Shown piece by piece: positions 1 through 12,021 of a DNA stretch of 64,000 bases (the stretch's first letter is position 1; each line of letters opens with the position of its first letter). Where the stretch lies: the NCBI GenBank assembly GCA_036417435.1, contig CM070910.1, positions 20,897,501 through 20,961,500 of the forward strand, read 5' to 3'. The notes beneath the pieces are model-generated. The model worked only from the letters and a program-made list of their open reading frames with translations. It had not been told where the DNA came from and searched no databases. Source of the stretch: Inia geoffrensis. Lineage: Eukaryota > Chordata > Mammalia > Artiodactyla > Iniidae. A program made the translations under genes and the position numbers.

Positions 1-252
1 AGATTAGAAATGAATGTATATCCCAACTCAGAATAACAGCTAAATAGATTTAGTAAACAATTCAGAGGCTTGGATAATGTTATTGGAAAATCATGGCTAT
101 AAGGATTTCTATAAAAATATACTATCAGAAATTTGTTGGGCCATTTATTGAGAAAATTTGTACAGCAAATGAGTGCCAGGTCTCTAAATTTCATAGCCTG
201 GCTGACTATCTTAGCTAGTTAGCTGCCTTAAATTCCTTTGGGGGTATAGCAG

Positions 253-643
253 TGTATTTGTCTGCTAGGGCTGCCCTAAGAAAATACCACAGACTGGGTG
301 GCTTAAGCAACAGAAATTTATCTTCTCATAATTCTGGAGGCTAGAAGTCCAAGATCAAGGTGCCATCAGGGTTAACGTCTGGTGAGACCCCTTTTCTTGG
401 TTCATAGACGGTTGACTTCTCTGTCTTCACATGGCCTCTTCTCTGTGGGTGTGGAGAGAGAGATCTCCAGTGTCTCATCCTCTTCCTATAAGGATACCAG
501 ATCTATCAGATTTGAGTCCCACCATAGGACCTCATTTAACCATAATTACCTCTCTAAAGGCCCTATTTCCAAATATAGTCATATTTAGGGTCAAGGCTTC
601 AACATATGAATTTGGATGGGGGGGTATAATTCAGTCTTTAACA
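253..643 (-). mobile_element. Solo LTR of the ERVL-MaLR group (MLT1-like)
   Basis: Read on the - strand this begins TGTTAAAGACTG and ends near AAATACACTG, with the typical MLT1 body ('cttcaacatatgaat', 'ccaagatcaaggtgcca', 'gtggcttaagcaacag' on the + strand). No internal retroviral sequence adjoins it, so it is a solo LTR. Small open frames across it are not genes. A second copy of the same type and orientation lies at 27302-27693. Confidence 0.85.
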
Positions 644-1345
644 GGTAGAATAAATTATAAGTAAATAATTATTAGTATGCAGTGATACTACTTGGGCTAA
701 GATTATGTGAACTAGTTAGCATTGTACCTTTTTTTTTTTGTATGAATCATAGAAAATAGTTCATTATGCTATAGTTAAAATTTTTATTTTTCTTCAAGAT
801 TTACTTGGTTCTCTTCTCCTGCTAAACTTAAGCTCCCTGAGGCCAGGGACATACCTTATTGCAGTAGCTTTCAAGTTATTTTGCCTTTAATCTAAATTAA
901 ATGCATTTTACATCATAATACAGGACAAACACACACGTACTCAAAATAATTTCTCAAAGCAAAACCTTATCATGGAAATTGTGATTTTTTTTTTTTATCT
1001 TTTCATTTCAATAGGGAAAAAATGCTGGTTGTGACCCACTAGATTGATTTCATCACCCACTAGTAATTTGTGACCCACTGTTTCGAAAATGGTGGCTTAT
1101 TAGGTTTTGGTTGATAATACTTTACAGAGTTCCTGGCACATAGTAGGCCTTCTGTAAATGTTTATCAGTATATGAATGATTGAGTTGAATGAGTAATAAG
1201 GATCTAGAGTAAACTAGAGAAATTCTTTAGAGGCAGATTTTGTCCATTACTTGTTGTCCTTTATTACTTAGTATTCCTGTTGGCTTCTATTCGTGGCAGT
1301 GCTCCCAGACTGACTGAATTCAAATCTCTTTAGGTGGCAAGTGGT
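644..1345. other. AT-rich non-coding stretch with repeat scraps
   Basis: No gene seen. Around 1020-1085 the repeated 'gtgacccac' wording resembles a scrap of the hAT-like element seen more completely at 16545-16795. At 1120-1185 'cctggcacatagtaggcc' is the tail of a MIR element on the + strand. Confidence 0.5.
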
Positions 1346-3835
1346 GTTTTCTTTTTTTAATACTTTTTATTTTAGAGTAGTTTTAGATTTACAAAAGTTG
1401 CAAAGGTAGTCAAGAGAGCTCCCAGACACCCAGCACCCAGTTTCCCCCATTATTAACGTCTTTCATTTCTATGGTATATTTGTCATGATTTGTGAAGTGA
1501 GCCAATAGTGAGATGTTATTATTAACTAAACTCCATACTTTATTCAGATTTCATTAGTTTTCCCCTAATGTCCTGTTTCTGTCCCAGGATCGTATCCAGG
1601 ATAGCACATACATTCAGTCCTCTTATCTCCCTAGGGACTTCTTGGTGGGGACAGTACCTCACATTTTCCTCTTTTGATGACTTTTCAGAAGTACTGGTCA
1701 GGAATTTTGTGCAAAGTCCCTCAATTTGGGTTTGCCTGGGTTTGTTTTCTTCACAGTTAACTGGGGTTTTGGGGGAGGAGACCATAAAGGTAAGGGAAGA
1801 AGATACGTGCTGTGAATATGACTTACTAGTGTCGATGTTGACATTGATCACCTGGCTGGGATGCTGTTTGTCAGGTTTCTCCACTGCAGTGTTCCCTTCT
1901 TCCCCTTTCCATACTGTACGTTTGGAAGGGAGTCACTGTGTGCAGCTCACCCAGGCAGTGGGGGTTACACTACCTCCTCGAGGGCAGAATGGCTACACAA
2001 ATTATTAGGAATTCTCCTACACAGAATTTGTCTATTCTCCCTCCCTCATTTATTTATTTATTTATATCAGTATGGGCTCATACTGATATAAATGGATGTT
2101 TTATTTTATACTTTGGCTTGTAATTCAACTCTGCATGAATTATTTTGTTGCTCAAATAGTTCCAGTTTTGGTCATTGGGAACTCTTTCAGGTTGGTTCCT
2201 GTGTCCCTTTGAGATGCTGCCATCACCGTTTTGTTTTTGAGCACTTCCCTGCTTACTGGTTTTACAAGATGCTCTAGGTTTATCTTGTGTACTCTGTGTC
2301 CCAGCCGTAGAGTCAGCAGTTTCTCCAAGGAGGCCAATTTCTTTTATCGGAGGATGTTATTAGAAAGATCTGAGCACTGGGTGTGCTCTTTGCTATGGTG
2401 TGTCATTGCATCTGGGTCTTCTCAGACAGAGATAGGAAATATGAACCTGTGTATTACACATATCTCTAACTATTTCTATATCCATCTGTATCTTTGTTAG
2501 CTAAACATGAGCTCATAATGATATCTCTGACTCTAATCCAGTATGACATGGCTTATTCTAGCCTTCCCCTCTTTATCATCTGTAACCTTCCTCTCCAACA
2601 GTGAGAGAAACTTGGCTCTCAGCATCCACCATCTATTTACTAATTTTTCATTCCAGTATGTGGTTTCAGAACTGTTAATTTGTACCCCCATGGGAAACAA
2701 CTTTACCAGCTAGAGTGCAGCCCTTATGTACAGTTCCTCTTGTCTTTCGTCCTTTCCAAAGTTATGTAGGTCGTCACCCTTTTTCTTCAACCCACTTCAG
2801 TGAATTTATGCCATACATTAGCAGTGGATTCTTTTATCACAATCTGCATTTCATTCTGGGATCCCTTGACCTCCTGGTTGATTTTTTTTAAGTTTGCATA
2901 CATTAAGGTTTACTTTTTATGCTATATAATTCTATGGGTTTTGTCAAATGCATAGTGTTATGTATCCATTACTACATTACCATACAGAATAGCTTCACTG
3001 TCCTAAAAAATCTGCTGTGCTTCACCTAGTCAGTACTCTTCCCTACCCAAACTCCTGGTGAGTTCAATCTGATTTTCATCTTTACAGTGTTCCCTTTCCT
3101 AAAATGTTATATGAATGGAAACGTACAGTACGTAGTCTTTTGAAATTGGATCCTTTTACTTAGCAATATGATTTAAGATTCTTCCATGTCATTGCATGAG
3201 TTAGTAGCTCATTCCTTTTGATTGCTGAATAATATTCTGTAGTATGGATGTATCATAGTTTGTTTATCCATTCATCTGCTGAAGGATATCTTGCTTGCTA
3301 CCAGTTTTTGGTGATTATGAATGAAGTTGCTGTAAACTTTCATGTACATGTTTTTTGGGCAGATATAAGTTTTCCAATCAGTTGAGTAAATACCAAGGAG
3401 GGTGGTGGCTGGATGGTGTGGTATGTTTATGTTTAGCTTTGTGATAAACTGTCGGACTGTCTTCCAGAGTGGCTATACCATTTTGCATTCCCACCAGCAT
3501 AATCGATTGTTGCTCTGCATACTTGGCAGAATTTGGTATAGTCAGGTTTTTTGACTTTAGCTGTTCTAATAAATGTGTAGTTGTATCTTGTCTTAATTTG
3601 CATTTCCCTAATGGCAAATGATGTTGAGCATCTTTTCATATGCTTTTATGTCATCTGTATATCTCCTTCAGTGAAGGGTCTATTCAGATCTTTTGCCCAT
3701 ATTTTTAATTGACTCGTTCTCTTATTGTTTAGTTTTAAGTACTCTTTGTATATGTGCTTATAAGTCCTTTATCAGATACGTGATTTGCAAATATTTTCTC
3801 CCAGTCTGTGTCTGGTCATGGGCATGTGGGTTTTA
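1346..3835 (-). mobile_element. Old L1 (L1M class) 3' region, antisense
   Basis: The + strand reads as the complement of a mammalian L1 3' UTR running into the end of ORF2. It starts with the 'tagttttagatttacaaaa' end and passes the old 3' UTR wording ('ccctcaatttgggtttg', 'ggttggttcctgtgtcccttt'). It then reaches the section with 'tttgcatttccctaatg' and 'tatcagatacgtgatttgcaaatattttctccca'-like text. The copy is heavily mutated with no intact reverse transcriptase frame. Modest open frames within it (for example 1568-2008) are chance. Confidence 0.8.
2060..2093. repeat. Perfect 15-bp inverted repeat with 4-base loop
   Basis: Arms 2060-2074 and 2079-2093 are exact reverse complements (core ATATCAGTATG / CATACTGATAT) separated by GGCT. 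The hairpin sits just after a (TTTA)n tract inside L1 3' UTR sequence. Confidence 0.9.
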
Positions 3836-4857
3836 AAAAAGTTTTTTGGGTGATTCTGAACTTCTAGTTCAAAGTCCCAGACCTGATCGAAATAGGAGAC
3901 TTGGATCACCTCTTCAGCCACCTTCTCCACTCCCTTTCCATTTCTTACTAGTTAGCCTCTCTGGGTCTTGGTGGCCTCATCTGTAAAATGAGGAATATTA
4001 ATTTACCTTCCAGAGAGCGGGTATCTTTCAATTTTCAGTTCTATGATTCCGTGACCACCTGACCTTTTGAAACCCTCCTGGAATGCTACCAGTATACAGT
4101 TAAATCTCCTTACCTTTCTAATTGCTTTCACAAAGGAAAAGAACTGCATGATCCCGACATCGAGAGCCTTTTATTTCTTTGTGGAATTTTATTACTCCCA
4201 CTGCCTAAAACTCAACTGTTATGATGACATGCCAGAGTGAAATAAATCTGTCAGTATCTTTAAAATGACAGTAGGACCGAAATCTACTGGATCATGTCTC
4301 AGAGGTACTGCTCATAGAAATGAACTCCATGTTTACCATGTATTATAAACTTTGTACACTTGTAGGTAGGTGAGAAAACAATTTGGCAGTTTAGAATTTC
4401 TCTCTATCCTTCCTCTATGTAGTTACTCCATCATTAAAAAGCAGATTCCATTTCTGTAAAACGCGGGGGTTTTTTTCCCTGCAAAAATGTCCCCTGTAGG
4501 GCAGAACAGGAAAACTACAAGTTATTAGACTCACGAAGAGTAAGGGTAGAGTACCTTGAAGGTTATCTACAGGTGGAATGATTTTAGATATTAATTAAAC
4601 CTTAGAACAGTAACACAAAAAGTACAAAAATAATTGCTAAAATTTCCTAACAAAATTGAACTTGTGGAGGCTCTTACACCATCCCGTGGTGTTATCAAAT
4701 AAATGCAGGACGTGGAGACCCTTTTCAACTTCAATTTTAGTGCAATGCATTATAAACTCAAACCTCATAGTCAGAAAGTCCTATTACCCATTTAGTTTCT
4801 GTTTCTGGCTTCTGCCATTATGCCCATGTTGTCTTATCTTAATGATTTTGTGGGAGT
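3836..4857. other. Non-coding sequence with a weak MIR fragment
   Basis: About 3900-4060 resembles the middle of a MIR on the + strand ('ctctgggtcttggtggcctcatctgtaaaatgagg'-like text). The rest shows no gene, no recognisable repeat and no strong structure. Confidence 0.4.
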
Positions 4858-5065
4858 AGCATAGCACAGACTCTGGAATCAGAAAGAGAGAGTTTAGAAC
4901 TTCACTACTTATTAGCTGAGAGACTTTTGGCAAGTTCCTTAACCTCCCTAAACTTTGTTTCCTCATGTGTACCATGTAGATAATAATAGTACCTGCTTGG
5001 ATTGCTGTGTCAAAGAAACTAATGTAACTTAAAGGGTGCTTGGTGCAGTGCCTGGCATAAATTTG
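4858..5065 (+). mobile_element. MIR SINE
   Basis: The text follows the MIR core in order: 'cacagactctggaatcag', a degraded tRNA-related segment, 'ggcaagttccttaacctccc', 'tcctcatgtgtaccatgtagataataatagtacct', then 'ggtgcagtgcctggcata'. It is an ancient mammal-wide SINE. Confidence 0.85.
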
Positions 5066-6084
5066 TTGTTACTGCTGCTACTACTATTGGTTTAGATGAG
5101 GTCACCTAGGTGTTGTATTTTGAGTGAGAATATCGGAGGACCAAAGACATTTCAGGAGCCTGTGAAAGAGACTATTGTTGAAATTCCCTGGCAAAATCGT
5201 CCTTGTAGAAACTCTTACCCTTCCCAAGAGGCTCAGAAATAATGGTCAGAGAAGTAAGAGAAAAACCCAGAGAGAAGGGTACCATTGACACTGAGAGAGG
5301 GTTATTCCAAGCAGGAAGGAGTGGGGAATAGCACCAGAGGCTGCAGAGAGACCCCAGACAAAAGACTTTCCGTTGGCTTACCGAGTACAGAAGGGCATCC
5401 GTGGAGTAGTGATGGAGACAGGATAGCTGACAGCTGGAGGTTCAAGACTGAGGCATGAAGGATGCTGAAAAAGTAGAAAGCCCAAGTGGAGGTTACTCTC
5501 AAGAAGCTTGGAGGGGAAGCAGGATTATAAAATGTAGCTAGAGGTGATCTGGGATTTGGGTTTTAATTTTTTTTTTTTAATTTGGGAGAAACTTTAATAT
5601 GTTTGTTTATAGAGGAGAAAGAGCCAATGGAGAGTTAAAGATGGGAGTTTGAGGAGATACAGGGATGCCGACTGATGGAGTAAGTCTTTTGAAGAGTTGG
5701 GAGGGCATGAGAATTTACAGGACACAGGGAGGAAGGAGCTCTGGACAAAAGAAGGGGCAGGATGGGTGATATAGACAAGCTCATAGGTAGTGGGAAGGCG
5801 AGGAAGGTGGTGAGAGTTTGTTCTCAATAATCTCAGCTTTCCAGGAAGTAGGGAGGTGGTGAGGGTGTTGGAGATAGTTTGAAGAGAGAGATGAAAGTTT
5901 AGAAAAGCTACCCATCAACTGGGATTGAGCTGACCTGGCGATATCAGGCAATATCCGTCTTCATGAATGTCTTCATTTGTGGGAGTTTTCCCAGTGTTTC
6001 TCAACAGAATATGGGAGCATCATAATCAGATGGGTAAATCTGACCTTATGTTTTTAATAATTTTTTGTGGTTTTGAAGCTTTTC
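5066..6084. other. Unclassified non-coding sequence, purine-rich
   Basis: A GA-rich stretch (about 5300-5930) suggests an ancient decayed repeat of unknown family. No exon-like signals were found. Confidence 0.35.
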
Positions 6085-6840
6085 AAGATAAAAAGATGGA
6101 AAGAATGAGCTCCCCTGTACCCTTGGCATGGATTCACCAATTGTTAACATTTTGCCACGTTTGCCTTATAACACTTTCACATATAATAATTATGTTGTTG
6201 AACTGTTTGAGAGTAAGTCAGACTTTATGATTGTTTAATCTTAAATACCCCAGCATTTATCTCCTAGGAACAATGACATTCTTCATAACCACATAACAGT
6301 GATAATACTCAAGAAATTTAACATGGTCACGATACAGTTATTAAATGGAGAGTCCATATTCAAGTTTCTCCAAATGCCTTTATAGCTTGAAAAAAAATCC
6401 ATGATTTTCAGAATCAAGCATTGCACTCCAGTGTAGTGTTTTTCATCTCATTTAATCTAGGAGAGTCTTTAAGCCTTACTTTGTCTTTCATAACACTGAT
6501 GTTTTTGAAGCATACAGTCTAGTCATTTTTTTTGAAGCTCCATCAATTTCGGTTTGTCTGTTTCCTCATTATAAAACTTGGATTTTGGGTTTTTAGCAGG
6601 ACTACTACAGACGTTATGTTGTATTCTTATCAGTGTATTGCATCGAGGCGCACTCAATTTGTTCCATCATTGGCAATACTAAATTTGATAACTTGGCTGA
6701 GGTGGTATCTGGTAGGTTTCTTTACTGTAAAGTTACTGTTTTCACCTTTGAAATTAAGAAGTAATTTGTGGGGAGATAGATGCTTGGGAACTATGTAGAC
6801 TGTGTAAATATCCTATTCTTCAATTTTTACCCTCTAGGGT
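6085..6840 (-). mobile_element. Old L1 3' UTR fragment, antisense
   Basis: The + strand shows complementary L1M 3' UTR wording: 'aattgttaacattttgccac', 'ggtggtatctggtaggtttctttactgtaaagttactgttttcacc' and neighbouring text. No open frame of note. Confidence 0.7.
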
Positions 6841-8929
6841 AAAGGTGTAGGAGTTTATGTGTTAAAGCAAAAGCTTAAGAGTCACTGGGGACATTTTGGG
6901 AGGAGGAGGAAACTATATCTTCTGATAATCACGTGTAATTATTTGGTGAAGTTCATGGACTAAGAGTTCAAGCTATCAGCCTGCTAACTCCGAAAAGGAA
7001 AGGAAAATTTAAAATAAGATGAACAGTAAAGAATAGGATGAAGCAGTTATGTAATTAGTGCAAGGCCGTTCATTGTTGTTTTAATTTTTAAGTGTTTTTT
7101 AAAAAAAGTTTTAATGAAAAGTGTATGATAGATTGAAAGCAAAATAATATGTGGTGCCCCCATTCAGTCTTTAGATGTTCAGTAATTCTCCTCTTTTAAT
7201 CCTCTTCCTTTATGGATCTCAGAGTCGGCATCTTTCTCAGTTCAGTTTATCCTGATAAGAACTCTCTGGTTTCCTTTGGGGGTCGGGGTGGCATGTTTAC
7301 CTGACTACAGGAGGGACCCGGTCACCCAGTTGTTCTGTGTGCAAAGTAAAAACTTGCAACCAATGCTTTTCTGACAGCCTCATACCTCGACTTCTTACTC
7401 TCTGGCACTGCTGAGTGTCCAGCCCCTGGCGGGGGCGGGGGGGTGGGCCTCTTCTCCATTCCTAAGTCAGTTACTGCTCTTGCATTTGCTTTTCGTCTTT
7501 CAAAATTCATTGAACTCTCTCCAAGACAGCTCATGTCTCTCCTCTGATGTCCTTGTTTTGGCGGAGGTCTGGAAGAGAGATAAGATAAATAGATACAGTC
7601 AGCCTCCCATATCCTTTTACTTTAAAATGAGTGGCTAGTACTCCTAAGTTATGAAAAGCCCCTACCACCTTTCCTATTTCTTGTATCATCTTGCTTATTG
7701 CAGTTGAATTTTATGATGAAATTTTAATTATAGTAGAGAGAAAACTAGAATAACTATCAATATTTGGCATTTGTGTACTGCTTTTATTTCTTTGCTCCAA
7801 AGGCCAGCCTTTGGTCAATCATTGTCAGCTTAGTTTTTTTCATGCCACATGAAACAGGAATGAAAATTGATGCCATTGATTCTATTTTAAATCACTTCTG
7901 ACTGGTCCTGGTTGCTTATTAATAAAAGGTGAAAGTTTGGGGTTGTTTTTTTCACTTTTAATGTGGTATTTTCATTTCAAGCTAGACACTGAATTTTCCT
8001 ACTTAAAACTTTAAAATTCATATCCACACTTTGTATAATTTGAATCACATCAGTACATTTTACTATAGAAACAGAAAACACATAGCTGCTTAAATCAGTG
8101 GGCCAGCCTTACTAACTTCTTTGAGAGCCACAAGTGGCTGTGTTCTTCCATCTCATGTACCATCCTGGTCTTTGATATATGGCTAAGCAACATGATTATT
8201 TTGTTGCACTTTCCACATGCATGTAACAGAAAATCTTTGCCACATAGTGTAAAAAATGTTGACCTATATCAAACATCACCTGGTGAGCTTATTGCGTTCA
8301 CCAAATATCAGTCGGTTGAAGAAAGAAATGGACGTTAGTCAGTGTTGCTTTCGGAAATATAAAAAGATGTTCTCATGGAGGGCTGTTTGAGGAAGTGATG
8401 CCTGGCCGAAGAAGTCATTGCAAACAGCGACGAGCAGGGAACGGGGAAGAAATCCCGTGAGCCGAGAATTACAGTCTCTCAAAAAGGAGAAGTGACTTGA
8501 AGGTTGAGAGGCTAGCCTATGGCCAGTGAGAGGTAGTTTGGCCAGAAGCCCTGGGCCTTAGAAGAACTGTACGTTTATATGTATTTGAAAGTGTTATGTT
8601 TCGGTTGGAGAAAATTAAATCTAGAGGCACCTATCGAATATTTATTGAGTTGAATTTACTAGAAGATAAAGTTGTTATGGTTTAAATCTGTCAACCATAA
8701 TGCACACTGTGTAATGAAAGAACACTGGATTAGGAGTCAGAGGATTTGAGTTTCATCTCTGCCGCCTAAATCCTCCAGGTGAGAAAATGAATTGATAAAG
8801 TACAAAGCAGTACTAATGAAAAAGTCAACAAAAGGAGAAGGTGATTTCTAATTCAAACTGCTGTGGATGAAGAGAAAAACAGTCTCCCGTAATTTCTTTC
8901 TCCCCATTCCATGCAAGGAAGAATAGAAA
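6841..8929. other. Non-coding interval between L1 copies
   Basis: Mostly unique sequence. A G-rich run at 7429-7446 (GGGGG C GGGGGGG T GGG) could form a quadruplex. About 8700-8800 has a weak MIR-like segment. A 70-codon frame on the - strand at 7322-7534 has no recognisable domain and no flanking splice signals that I trust. Confidence 0.4.
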
Positions 8930-9337
8930 ATTTTTAATAAACTTCATTGACATTTAATATCCATAAATAACAAGATGCACCTATTTTAAGTGTATCATTC
9001 AGGGAGGTATGACATATATATATATATCCATGTAATCATCTCACTGATCAAGATATAGAACATTTCTGTTACCCTGCAGGGTTCCCTCATACTCCCCTCC
9101 ATCCACCCTGGGAAACCATTGATCTGCTTTTTGTCACTCTGTAGATTAGATTTTCCCCCCCCAAATTTCATATATGGAATCACATAGTACATATGTCTTC
9201 TTTTATGTGTAGCTTTTTTTACTCACCATGTTTTTTAGATTTATCTATGATGATCATCAGTTTGCTCATTTCATTACTGCCCTTGGGGTTGTTTTCAATT
9301 TGGGGCTAATAGGAATATTTGTGTATAAGTCTTTTTG

Positions 9338-9674
9338 TTTCATAAATTTATTTTATTTATTTATTTTTGGCTGCGTTGGGTCTTTGTTGCTGCGCATGGG
9401 CTTCCTCTGGTTGCGACGAGCTGGGGGCTACTCTTCATTGTGGTGCGGTGGCTTCTCTTGGTGTGGGGCACGGGCTCTAGGCGTGCGGGTTTCAGAAGTT
9501 GTGGCACGTGGGCTCAGTAGTTGTGGCTCGCGGGCTCTAGAGCGTGGGCTCCGTAGTTGTGGCGCAAGGGCTTTGTTGCTCTGTGGCATGTGGGATCTTC
9601 CCAGACCAGGGCTCGTATCCGTGTCCCGTGCATTGGCAGGCGGGTTCTCAACCACTGCTCCACCAGGGGAGTCC
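9338..9674 (-). mobile_element. CHR SINE, long form
   Basis: tRNA-derived cetartiodactyl SINE in reverse orientation. The (TTTA)n tail lies on the left. Then comes 'ggctgcgttgggtcttt' and a body with repeated 'agttgtggc' and 'gggctctag' units. The complement of the tRNA-like head follows ('gaccagggctcg...', ending 'ccaccaggggagtcc'). Flanks show an imperfect duplication (gtgtataagtcttttt / atgtatagataggtcttt). Open frames on both strands of this element are not genes. Confidence 0.92.
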
Positions 9675-10111
9675 ATGTATAGATAGGTCTTTGTGCAGAC
9701 GTGTTATTAATTCTCTTGCATGAATACCTAGGAGTAGAATTGCAGGGTCATGCAGTAAGTGTATGTTTAACATTATATGAAGCTTTCAGTCAGTCTTCCT
9801 GAGTGGTTGTACTGTGTTATGTTCCCACCAACAGTGTCTGAGAGTTCCCGTTTTCTCCCTTGTTGGCAACACTTGGAATTGTCAGTCTTTTAAGCTTTAG
9901 TCGTTCCAGTTGGTATGTAGGATATTTCACTATAATTTTAATTTTTGTTAGTCATTGAGGAAATGATGTTGAGAGTCATTTATGTGCCTATCGGCCATAG
10001 ATATGCCTTCTTTGGTGAAGTGTCTTTTCCATTCTTTACCCATTTTCATCACGTTGTTTATCATTGAGTTGTATGAGTTCTTCAAATACTCTATCTAACA
10101 AGTTCTATGTT

Positions 10112-10317
10112 AATACTTTTTTCTTTAAAGATTTTTTTTTTTTTGATGTGGACCATTTTTAAAATCTTTATTGAATTTGTTACAGTATGCTTCTGTTTTA
10201 TGTTTTGGTTTTTTGGCCATGAGGCATGTGGGGTCTTAGCTCCCCGACCAGGGATCAATCCCACACCCCCTGCATTGGACGGTGAAGTCTCAACCACTGG
10301 ACTGCCAGGGAAGTCCC
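10112..10317 (-). mobile_element. CHR SINE, short form, with exact target-site duplication
   Basis: Reverse-orientation SINE: T-rich tail, 'ttggccatgaggcatgtgggg', the tRNA-like promoter region, ending 'ccagggaagtccc'. It is flanked by a perfect 14-bp duplication ACAAGTTCTATGTT at 10098-10111 and 10318-10331. Without the insert the surrounding L1 reads through. Confidence 0.95.
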
Positions 10318-10524
10318 ACAAGTTCTATGTTCGAGATATCCATTGTGAATATTTTTCTCCCAGTATGTGGCTTGACTTTTCAATTCCTTAATGCTTTCTT
10401 TTGAAGAAAAGAAGGTTTTATTTTTGGTAAGATCCAATTACCAATTTATTCTTTTGTGGCCATTGCTTTTTGCATCCTAACCAAACAATCTTTGCCTGTT
10501 CCTATGTTTTCTTCTGGAATGGTG

Positions 10525-10835
10525 CTGTCAAACAGAAATTATGTGAGCCACACATGTAACTTTTTCTAGTAGCCACATTAGAAAACTAAATAACAATTGG
10601 AGTTAATTTAAATTATATATTCTGTTGAAACCAGTATGTCCAAAATACTTTCATTTCAACATGTTATCAGTATAAAAATTATTAATGAAATATTTTGCAT
10701 TCTTTTTTATCCTAAGTCTTTGAAAGCTGGAGTATAGTTTATCCTTAGAGCACATTTCAGTTTGGACCAGCCACATTTCAAGTGCTCAATAATATGGCTA
10801 GTGGCTACCATATTGGACAGGGCAGTAACAGAAGC
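10525..10835 (+). mobile_element. Non-autonomous hAT-type DNA transposon
   Basis: The left end is related to 'ggtgctgtcaaacagaaat' and the right end is 'accatattggacagggcagt', a near-complementary terminal pair. The inside has the familiar 'tctagtagccacatta' and 'ccacatttcaagtgctcaata' segments. It was inserted into the L1. Strand assignment is arbitrary. Confidence 0.75.
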
Positions 10836-11225
10836 TCCTACGTATTTTTTTCTTAGGTCTGTGATCTAATTTTTGTGTGTGATGTTAAGTGTAAGTTTTT
10901 TTTTTTCTCCCTGCCGATAACCAGTTCCCATACCATTTATCTTTTTCCCATGGAATTATGTTGTTTCTTTGTCCAAAATCAATAGATCATATTCGTGGGT
11001 CTATTTCTGGACTTAATATATGTTTCCATTTACCCTTAAGCCAGTATGATCCAGACCTGATGATTGTAGCTTTGCAGTAGGCCTTAAAATCAGTTAGTGT
11101 ACGTCTTCCAACTTTGTTTCTCTTTTTCATTTTCACTCTTCTACGTTCTTTTCATCTCCATGTAAAGTTTAAAGTCAGCTTGTCAATTTCCACAACAAAG
11201 CTGACTGTGAATTTGCCTATTATAA

Positions 11226-11756
11226 GAGGGTTGAAAGATGGATCGCCAAGAGATATAGCCATATACTAATTCCTGAAACTGTGAATGTCACCTTATTTGG
11301 AAAAAAGGGGTCTTTGCAGATGTAATTAAAGATCTTGAGATGAAGAGAGATCATCCTGAGTTATTCAGGTGCCTCCTAAATCCAATGACAAGTGTCCTTA
11401 TAAGATAGACTCTTATAAGGATACTTATAAGAGTATCCTTATAGGTGGGAGAAAACACACGACACTCATAGAGGAGAAGGCGATGCGAAAATCGAAGAAG
11501 GCAGTGTGAAAATAGAGGCAGAGATTGGAGTGATGTGGCCAGAAGCCAAGGAAGCCAAGGAAGCCAAAGAATGCCAACAGCCACCGAAAGCTGGAAGAGG
11601 CGAGGAAGGATTCACCTCTAGAGCCACTAGAGGGAGTGAAGCCTCGCTGACACCTTGATTTCGGACTTCTGGCCTCCAGGACTGTGAGAGAATACATTTC
11701 TCGTTTTAGCCACAAATTTATGGTAGTTTATTGTAGCAGCCATAGGAAACAAGTAC
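11226..11756 (+). mobile_element. MaLR/ERVL-type LTR inserted in the L1
   Basis: Forward-orientation LTR: 'actgtgaatgtcaccttatttgg', 'gatcttgagatgaagagag', 'gccaacagccaccgaaagctgg', 'cggacttctggcctccagg', ending 'ggaaacaagtaca'. The left boundary is approximate. It contains the inverted repeat at 11414-11443. Confidence 0.8.
11414..11443. repeat. 11-bp inverted repeat, 8-base loop
   Basis: Arms TATAAGGATAC (11414-11424) and GTATCCTTATA (11433-11443) are exact complements. They flank TTATAAGA and follow an extra upstream copy of the same 'cttataag' unit. The structure is absent from usual LTRs of this type and looks like a local template-switch event. Confidence 0.85.
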
Positions 11757-12021
11757 ATCCAGTATCAGGTTGAGGAAGTTCCATTCTTTTCCTAGGGTTT
11801 TTTTTTTTTTTCAAGAATGGGTGTTGGAGTTTGTCAAATGCCTTTTCTGCATCAACTGAAAAATCTATTTTCCTGCTATTTTGTTAACATGGTCATAATC
11901 TATATAGACTCTCTGTTTTCATTGTATTAATTTTAGTATGATCATAGCTGTTACTCCAGTGACACCTGTTTGTGAAAGTGTTGGCTCCTAACACATTGTT
12001 TCAAATGGTAAATATGTCAGC

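Larger units (their letters stand above)
8930..11985 (-). mobile_element. Old L1 copy, antisense, broken by four later insertions
   Basis: The + strand is the complement of an L1 from its 3' UTR through the 3' half of ORF2. Landmarks are 'gatcatctcactgatcaag', 'ttccatatatggaatcac'-like text, the 'tcattgagttgtatgagttcttcaaatact' section, 'ccagtatgatccagacctgatgattgtagctttgcagta', and at the right end 'ggtgttggagtttgtcaaatgccttttctgcatcaa'. It is interrupted by two CHR SINEs, one hAT element and one MaLR LTR, each described separately, so it predates all of them. No functional frame survives. Confidence 0.8.

Noticed and set aside
1540..2008. Frames of 114 and 146 codons on opposite strands
   Set aside because: Both lie in L1 3' UTR sequence, which is non-coding.
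7322..7534. 70-codon - strand frame with a poly-proline run
   Set aside because: The prolines come from the G-rich tract. No splice context or recognisable domain.
9228..9686. 152-codon frame
   Set aside because: It spans L1 sequence and a complete reverse CHR SINE. The peptide is the SINE body repeated units translated.
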